Made by a program: the position numbers and the translations under genes
Shown: piece after piece, positions 59,491 through 64,000 of the stretch
How positions within the stretch are numbered: the first letter of the stretch is position 1
How the letters are laid out: each line of letters begins with the position of its first letter
Assembly (NCBI GenBank): GCA_947493165.1
Contig: CANLPY010000002.1
Location: 496,001-560,000, forward strand
Reading direction: 5' to 3'
DNA length: 64,000 nucleotides
DNA from: an uncultured Erythrobacter sp.
GTDB taxonomy: Bacteria > Pseudomonadota > Alphaproteobacteria > Sphingomonadales > Sphingomonadaceae
The notes under the pieces: model-generated
What the model was told of the DNA's origin: nothing
Database searches by the model: none
What the model saw: the letters and a program-made list of their open reading frames with translations, nothing else

Positions 59491-60594
59491 ATGAGCGACA
59501 TTCCCGAAGGCATTGGCGCAGCTATCGAAGGAGCTATGGCTGGACGTACGGTGGAGCCCACGCACGGGTCTAATATTACGAACAAAAGTGCTCAAGACGG
59601 CGACAGCGCCTGCATGAATTGCGGCGCGCAAGTTATAGGCCATCACTGCCATCAATGTGGCCAGAAGGCGCAAGTGCACCGCAGTCTTGCCGCGATCGGC
59701 CACGACATAATGCATGGCGTGCTCCACCTTGACGGCAAGCTTTGGCGTACCTTGCCCATGCTCGCTTTAAAACCTGGCGAATTGACGCGCCGCTATATCG
59801 ATGGCGAGCGCGCCAAATTTGTTTCTCCCATGGCGATGTTCCTGTTCGGAGTTTTTGCCATGTTCGCTGTCTTCCAAATGGTTGGGCTGACTACGCCTAC
59901 CGATCTCAATTTGGATGAAACCACTCAGGCCATTCGTACGAATGGAGAGGCTCAAGCGCAGCAAATGCGCGTTGAAATCGCAGCGATGGATGCTGATGAT
60001 CCGGAACGTGCTGAGCGTGAACAGGAATTGGCAGTCATTGAGGCTTTCTTAAACGGCGCGGATTCATCTGCGAGCGAAACCGGTGATACGGATGGCGGTG
60101 TTGAGGAGCCTGTTCTTGATCTTAGCGACGGGAGATTTAATGTCAGTTTGACGGGGTTTGATTCCTTCGATCAGGGATTGGTCAAAAAATGGCAAGAAAA
60201 CCCCGGCCTGATGCTCTACAAATTACAGACGAACGGCTACAAATTCAGCTGGTTGCTTATTCCACTTTCGATCCCGTTTGTGTGGTTAACGTTTGCATGG
60301 CGACGCAAATTCAAAGCCTATGACCATGCGGTCTTCGTCACTTACTCCCTAAGCTTCATATCTCTATTATTTATAACAGTATCACTGATCTCGGTGACAC
60401 CGATAGATGGGAATGGGGGCTGGGCATTTGTGATCTTTGCATTGATAGCACCGCTCCACCTCTACAAACATTTACGCTACACCTACGGTCTGTCGCGCTT
60501 TTCGACGATCTGGCGATTCTGTGCGCTTCTATTCTTCATGCTGATTGTGCTGATGTTGTTCTTGCAATCGTTGTTGATTCTAGGCGCTTTTTGA
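59491..60594 (+). CDS. DUF3667 membrane protein
   Basis: A 367-residue protein. Near the N-terminus it has a zinc-ribbon-like CMNCGAQVIGHHCHQCGQK (two CxxC), then the DUF3667 segment HGVLHLDGKLWRTLPMLALKPGELTRRYIDGERAKFVSPMAMFLF leading into a membrane helix, an acidic cytoplasmic/periplasmic loop (residues about 150-215), and three further helices. Function unknown. ATG 59491 follows GAGGG; an ATG at 59464 adds nine residues. A hairpin ends it before the convergent ftsH. Confidence 0.85.
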   Translation: MSDIPEGIGAAIEGAMAGRTVEPTHGSNITNKSAQDGDSACMNCGAQVIGHHCHQCGQKAQVHRSLAAIGHDIMHGVLHLDGKLWRTLPMLALKPGELTRRYIDGERAKFVSPMAMFLFGVFAMFAVFQMVGLTTPTDLNLDETTQAIRTNGEAQAQQMRVEIAAMDADDPERAEREQELAVIEAFLNGADSSASETGDTDGGVEEPVLDLSDGRFNVSLTGFDSFDQGLVKKWQENPGLMLYKLQTNGYKFSWLLIPLSIPFVWLTFAWRRKFKAYDHAVFVTYSLSFISLLFITVSLISVTPIDGNGGWAFVIFALIAPLHLYKHLRYTYGLSRFSTIWRFCALLFFMLIVLMLFLQSLLILGAF

Positions 60595-60633
60595 CCAGCG
60601 AACGCGAAAGTGTTGCCTCCACAAAGCAAACGA

Positions 60634-60660
60634 GCGCCCGGATCACTCCGAGCGCCCTTT
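60634..60660. terminator. Terminator between convergent DUF3667 gene and ftsH
   Basis: GCGCCCGG (60634-60641) pairs with CCGAGCGC (60648-60655) with one mismatch, loop ATCACT, then CCTTT. Confidence 0.6.
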
Positions 60661-60679
60661 GATGTAATTTAAAGCGACG

Positions 60680-62653
60680 TTAGGCGCCCTGCGGCGCTGC
60701 GCCACCTTTGTCGTCTTTAGAGCCAAAGCGCTTCCCTGCTTTGGGGATTGATGATCCATGAGTTGGCTGCGAGATCACCGGTCCTTTGGGCTGATCAGGG
60801 CGATCAAACTTACCATCTTCCAGCAACTGCTTAATCTCGTCACCGGTTAGCGTCTCGTACTCCAGCATGGCTTGGGCCAGAAGGTGAAGCTGATCTTCAT
60901 GCTTTTTAAGCAGATCAGTCGCGCGCTTGTGTGCGCCCTCAACCAGACCCTTGATTTCAGCGTCAATCAGCTTGTTCGTTTCAGCGCCGCCCATAGTCCG
61001 GGCCGTTTGCCCCATGCCGAGGTAGCCTTCTTGACTTTGCTCATATTGGAGCGGGCCAAGCTTGTCAGACATACCCCATTTGGTGACCATATTGCGGGCC
61101 AAATCGGTCGCATATTGAATGTCTGATGAGGCACCAGAGCTCACTTTATCATGGCCAAAGATGATCTCCTCAGCCACCCGGCCGCCCATACTCACCGAAA
61201 GGTTCGCATGCATCTTATCACGGTGATAGGAATAGCTGTCACGCTCCGGCAGACGCATCACCATACCCAATGCACGTCCGCGCGGGATGATCGTGGCCTT
61301 GTGAATGGGATCAGATGCTTCCTCGTGCACAGAGACGATCGCGTGCCCCGCCTCGTGATAGGCGGTCATCTTTTTCTCGTCCTCGGTCATTACCATCGAC
61401 CGGCGTTCTGCGCCCATCATGACCTTATCTTTGGCGTCTTCAAACTCTTGCATTGCGACAAGGCGCTTGTTGCGCCGCGCAGCTAGCAGGGCCGCTTCAT
61501 TGACGAGGTTCGCCAAATCTGCGCCTGAGAAACCTGGTGTTCCGCGCGCGATAGTGCGCGGGTTCACGTCAGGCGCCAACGGTGCCTTCTTCATGTGAAC
61601 GCCAAGAATTTTTTCCCGTCCATCAATGTCAGGGATTGGTACAACAACTTGACGGTCAAAACGACCGGGGCGAAGCAATGCAGGATCGAGGACATCGGGA
61701 CGGTTGGTCGCGGCGATGATGATGATGCCTTCATTGGCTTCAAAACCATCCATCTCTACCAGCAATTGGTTGAGTGTTTGCTCGCGCTCATCGTTGGAAT
61801 TGCCAAGCCCGTGACCGCGTGAGCGGCCAACAGCGTCGATTTCGTCGATAAACACAATGCATGGCGCGTTCTTCTTGGCTTGCTCAAACATGTCACGAAC
61901 ACGGCTTGCACCGACGCCAACAAACATTTCAACAAAGTCAGAACCAGAGATTGTAAAGAACGGCACGCCCGCTTCGCCAGCGATTGCACGGGCCAGCAAC
62001 GTCTTACCCGTACCGGGCGAACCGACCAGCAATGCGCCCTTCGGAATTTGCCCGCCCAGCTTAGAGAAGCGCTGCGGATCTTTCAGAAATTCGACGATTT
62101 CTTCGAGCTCTTCACGCGCCTCATCAATGCCAGCAACATCGTCAAAAGTGACGCGGCCCTGGCGTTCGGTCAGCATTTTAGCCTTGGACTTTCCAAAACC
62201 CATGGCGCCGCCGCCGCCGCCTTTTTGCACCTGGCGAAGTGCAAAGAATGCGATTCCCAAGATCAGGATAAACGGCAAGGCCTGGATCAGGATGACCCAA
62301 AGGATGTTCATCTGCTCGGGTGCTTCGCCTGAGTACTTCACCTCGTTTTCATCGAGCAATTGAGTCAATTGATCATCACCGGGGACTGGCACCGTTGAGA
62401 AAGCTTCTTCGCCATTCTTCATCTTACCGGTGATAAGGTCTGGCGCGATTTGCACCTCTGCCACACGTCCTTCAGTAACCGCTTCGCGGAATTCCGAATA
62501 GCGCATCTCTTGTCCAGTGGGTGCGGCTCCATTGTTAAACATGGACACCACAATCAGGAGGGCCATAAAAATGCCTCCCCAAATCATCAATTGCTTCACC
62601 CAAGGATTGGGGTTTTCCGGAGGGTTTTGCTGTGGATCGTTTTCGTCGCTCAT
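60680..62653 (-). CDS. ftsH: ATP-dependent zinc metalloprotease FtsH
   Basis: Membrane-anchored AAA+ protease that degrades membrane and regulatory proteins, 657 residues. Two N-terminal transmembrane segments flank a periplasmic domain; the AAA+ part has Walker A GSPGTGKT (Ser where Pro is usual), Walker [12 protein letters not shown], the pore/second-region [18 protein letters not shown], and the protease motif HEAGH. The C-terminus carries a coiled coil and a Gly/Lys-rich tail. ATG 62653 (MSDENDPQQ) is the family start. Confidence 0.97.
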   Translation of the reverse strand: MSDENDPQQNPPENPNPWVKQLMIWGGIFMALLIVVSMFNNGAAPTGQEMRYSEFREAVTEGRVAEVQIAPDLITGKMKNGEEAFSTVPVPGDDQLTQLLDENEVKYSGEAPEQMNILWVILIQALPFILILGIAFFALRQVQKGGGGGAMGFGKSKAKMLTERQGRVTFDDVAGIDEAREELEEIVEFLKDPQRFSKLGGQIPKGALLVGSPGTGKTLLARAIAGEAGVPFFTISGSDFVEMFVGVGASRVRDMFEQAKKNAPCIVFIDEIDAVGRSRGHGLGNSNDEREQTLNQLLVEMDGFEANEGIIIIAATNRPDVLDPALLRPGRFDRQVVVPIPDIDGREKILGVHMKKAPLAPDVNPRTIARGTPGFSGADLANLVNEAALLAARRNKRLVAMQEFEDAKDKVMMGAERRSMVMTEDEKKMTAYHEAGHAIVSVHEEASDPIHKATIIPRGRALGMVMRLPERDSYSYHRDKMHANLSVSMGGRVAEEIIFGHDKVSSGASSDIQYATDLARNMVTKWGMSDKLGPLQYEQSQEGYLGMGQTARTMGGAETNKLIDAEIKGLVEGAHKRATDLLKKHEDQLHLLAQAMLEYETLTGDEIKQLLEDGKFDRPDQPKGPVISQPTHGSSIPKAGKRFGSKDDKGGAAPQGA

Positions 62654-62768
62654 GCGCTCAAATTCCTTGTTTCCACCCAAATATGTAGGCGCGGATGGAT
62701 GAATGGCAAGTTAGGTTTGTGCCAATACGATAATGTGAATTTCCCCTAAGACTGATCGTGCCAACCGA

Positions 62769-63416
62769 TCAACGACTGTTTCCCCCGGAGTTAGTGAGCG
62801 AATATGCGCTCAGAAAGACTTCGACTGCGCCCTCTATTCGCTTCTTATGGGCGACTTCGGGGACTGTCTCTCCGAAACGCCTCTCTAAGTCTCCCATGCC
62901 CTTGCACATTGATACAAACTGCTCGGCCGCAAGATCTGTATCGCGAATGGAAAGCTCGCCTTGCTCATCGGCGTGAGCCAAAAATGCACTGAAATCAGCC
63001 TTCATTCGCCATGGACCGGCCTCCAAGAAAGCACGCCCAACAGCAGGCTCAGTTTCAGTCTCCGCTGCGATCCTGCGCTCGAACTGAATCATCTCAGGCC
63101 TGAACAGAAAGGCAGAAATTGCGCGACCAATGTCGAGCATTCTTTCTGCCATTGTTGAACCAGCGGTTGAATCGAGCGAAAAATAGCCTCGCATTTTCTC
63201 ACACTCGTACTCAACAGCCGCCGCAAAAAGAGCACTCTTATCTCCGAAGTGGTTGTAAACAGTGACTTTCGAGACGCCAGCGGACGCAGCAATCTGCTCA
63301 ATGGAGCTGGCAGCGAAGCCCAAATCGAAAAAGGACCGCGCGGCTGCTTGAACGATCGCAGCACGCTTGGCGCTATCGATGGGCCTACCGATCTTTTTCT
63401 TGATGCCACTTGACAA
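62769..63416 (-). CDS. TetR family transcriptional regulator
   Basis: A 215-residue regulator with the TetR helix-turn-helix at residues about 15-60 (AAIVQAAARSFFDLGFAASSIEQIAASAGVSKVTVYNHFGDKSALFAA) and a C-terminal effector domain. The start codon is TTG 63416, with GGAG about 10 bases upstream; no in-frame ATG or GTG exists. It is divergent from an ABC permease with two operator-like repeats in the 93-bp gap, so it probably represses that exporter and itself. Confidence 0.9.
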   Translation of the reverse strand: MSSGIKKKIGRPIDSAKRAAIVQAAARSFFDLGFAASSIEQIAASAGVSKVTVYNHFGDKSALFAAAVEYECEKMRGYFSLDSTAGSTMAERMLDIGRAISAFLFRPEMIQFERRIAAETETEPAVGRAFLEAGPWRMKADFSAFLAHADEQGELSIRDTDLAAEQFVSMCKGMGDLERRFGETVPEVAHKKRIEGAVEVFLSAYSLTNSGGNSR

Positions 63417-63418
63417 AA

Positions 63419-63434
63419 TGAACGACTCCGTTCA
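63419..63434. promoter_or_regulatory. TetR-type operator, copy 1
   Basis: TGAACG-ACTC-CGTTCA, a perfect inverted repeat with 6-bp arms and a 4-bp spacer, two bases upstream of the TTG start of the TetR gene. Confidence 0.65.
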
Positions 63435-63436
63435 GT

Positions 63437-63452
63437 TAAACGCTGCCGTTCA
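63437..63452. promoter_or_regulatory. TetR-type operator, copy 2
   Basis: TAAACG-CTGC-CGTTCA, the same 6-4-6 arrangement with one mismatch, 18 bp from copy 1, so two dimers could bind cooperatively. Confidence 0.6.
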
Positions 63453-63509
63453 ATATTGTGATAGACGTCGTAAAGACGCAACCCCCACTGGTCGCAAAGG
63501 TTCCCCGCA

Positions 63510-64000
63510 ATGCTCTGGATCGCGATTCGAATGCTCACGGGCGACAAGCAGAAATTCTATGGATTATTGTTCGGCATCGGCTTCTCAACCCTCCTTATCA
63601 CGCAGCAGCTAACAATCTTCGTCAATCTCATTGAGCGCGGAGCGAGCGGCGTCTTCAACGCGCCTGAGGCACAAATTTGGGTTATGGATCCGGTTAGCCG
63701 AACAACCGACGTAAATTTCGCTATGCCATCAACCGCTCTTGACGAGGTGCGCGCTGTACCGGGCGTTGAATGGGCGGTTCCGCATTTGCGGGCGGTGGCC
63801 TCTGTCCGCACGCGCACAGGAGACTTGGAAGGCGTCGCAATCATCGGCGTTGACGACGCCAGCTTGATTGGCCTGCCCGAGCGAATGGTGGACGGGGCGA
63901 AGTCGATACTTTCCCAGCCGGACACGGTGATAATTGACGACGTCGGGATTACCAATTTGTTTGAGAATGGCGATGATCCCATAGGTCAGCGCCTTGAGCT
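63510..64000 (+). CDS. ABC transporter permease (MacB/DevC-type), partial
   Basis: An open frame from ATG 63510 that runs off the window's right edge (about 163 residues visible). It begins with a transmembrane helix (about residues 15-34), followed by a periplasmic MacB-PCD/FtsX-like region (VMDPVSRTTDVNFAMPSTALDEVRAVPGVEWAVPHLRAV, GVAIIGVDDASLIGLPERMV). It is the permease of a probable exporter in the DevC/MacB family, divergent from the TetR gene. The substrate cannot be predicted. Confidence 0.75.
   Translation, partial: MLWIAIRMLTGDKQKFYGLLFGIGFSTLLITQQLTIFVNLIERGASGVFNAPEAQIWVMDPVSRTTDVNFAMPSTALDEVRAVPGVEWAVPHLRAVASVRTRTGDLEGVAIIGVDDASLIGLPERMVDGAKSILSQPDTVIIDDVGITNLFENGDDPIGQRLE

Overview
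The window reads as a continuous piece of an alphaproteobacterial chromosome, most likely from the order Sphingomonadales (an Erythrobacter- or Altererythrobacter-like member of the Erythrobacteraceae). This is inferred from the lineage character of the proteins (UPF0262, a Tim44-like TimA protein, a CC_3452-family exported protein, duplicated DUF4136 lipoproteins) and from gene order (rpsT-dnaA; rpmH-rnpA-yidD-yidC-engB; ubiE-ubiB-coaBC-dut). No insertion sequence, prophage, CRISPR array, rRNA or tRNA gene was seen. Coding density is high and many neighbouring genes share ATGA or TGATG stop-start overlaps.

Layout. 1-4.4 kb: aconitase, two exported rhodanese-fold proteins and a small exported protein. 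4.4-6.3 kb: a very low-complexity Ser/Gly-rich secreted protein with a PEP-CTERM-like tail, encoded by tandem repeats. 6.5-8.6 kb: ruvB and ruvA on the minus strand with an extra membrane-protein gene wedged between them. 8.7-11.5 kb: aroC, a BLUF blue-light sensor and a fatty-acid desaturase. 11.6-16.2 kb: a peroxide-defence block ahpC-ahpF-katG. 16.3-18.9 kb: Smr protein, MltA and TimA on the minus strand. 19.0-23.1 kb: secB-murJ-trpS and a DUF4136 lipoprotein. 23.2-28.0 kb (minus): ubiE, ubiB, coaBC with a large acidic insert, dut. 28.0-33.5 kb: mutM, rpsT, dnaA, a MoeB/ThiF-like E1 enzyme, yaaA, a DUF202 membrane protein. 33.5-40.5 kb: a sirtuin, dapB, nth, an EF-Tu-barrel-like small protein, a dicarboxylate/amino-acid symporter, dapE, an S1/P1 nuclease, a GST and a VOC protein. 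40.5-43.9 kb (minus): rpmH-rnpA-yidD-yidC-engB. 43.9-55.2 kb: a mixed set including a ClpP-fold-like exported protein, comM/yifB, a ferritin-like protein plus GtrA, an HxlR regulator with a large palindrome in front of it, rpmJ, galE, an M14 carboxypeptidase, cdd and a lysozyme-like protein that has lost its catalytic residues. 55.3-64 kb: dnaB, a phospholipase-D protein, rpoZ, an orphan ParA, a DUF3667 protein, ftsH, and a TetR regulator divergent from an ABC-transporter permease that runs off the window edge.

Most genes are housekeeping. Replication and repair (dnaA, dnaB, ruvAB, mutM, nth, dut), envelope biogenesis (secB, murJ, yidC/yidD, ftsH, mltA), lysine/mDAP synthesis (dapB, dapE) and peroxide defence (ahpCF, katG, yaaA) are the main themes. 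The best candidates for something undescribed are: the repeat-encoded PEP-CTERM-like surface protein; the translationally coupled membrane protein inside ruvAB; the catalytically dead GH25-like protein; the CoaBC acidic insert; the structured katG leader; the GANTC-rich dnaA leader with its 9-bp hairpin and the DnaA-box-like cluster after dnaA; and the two operator-like palindromic regions in front of the HxlR and TetR regulators. Coordinates of starts were adjusted by comparing with family N-termini and looking for Shine-Dalgarno-like sequences. All functional names come from recognising sequence motifs, not from a database search.
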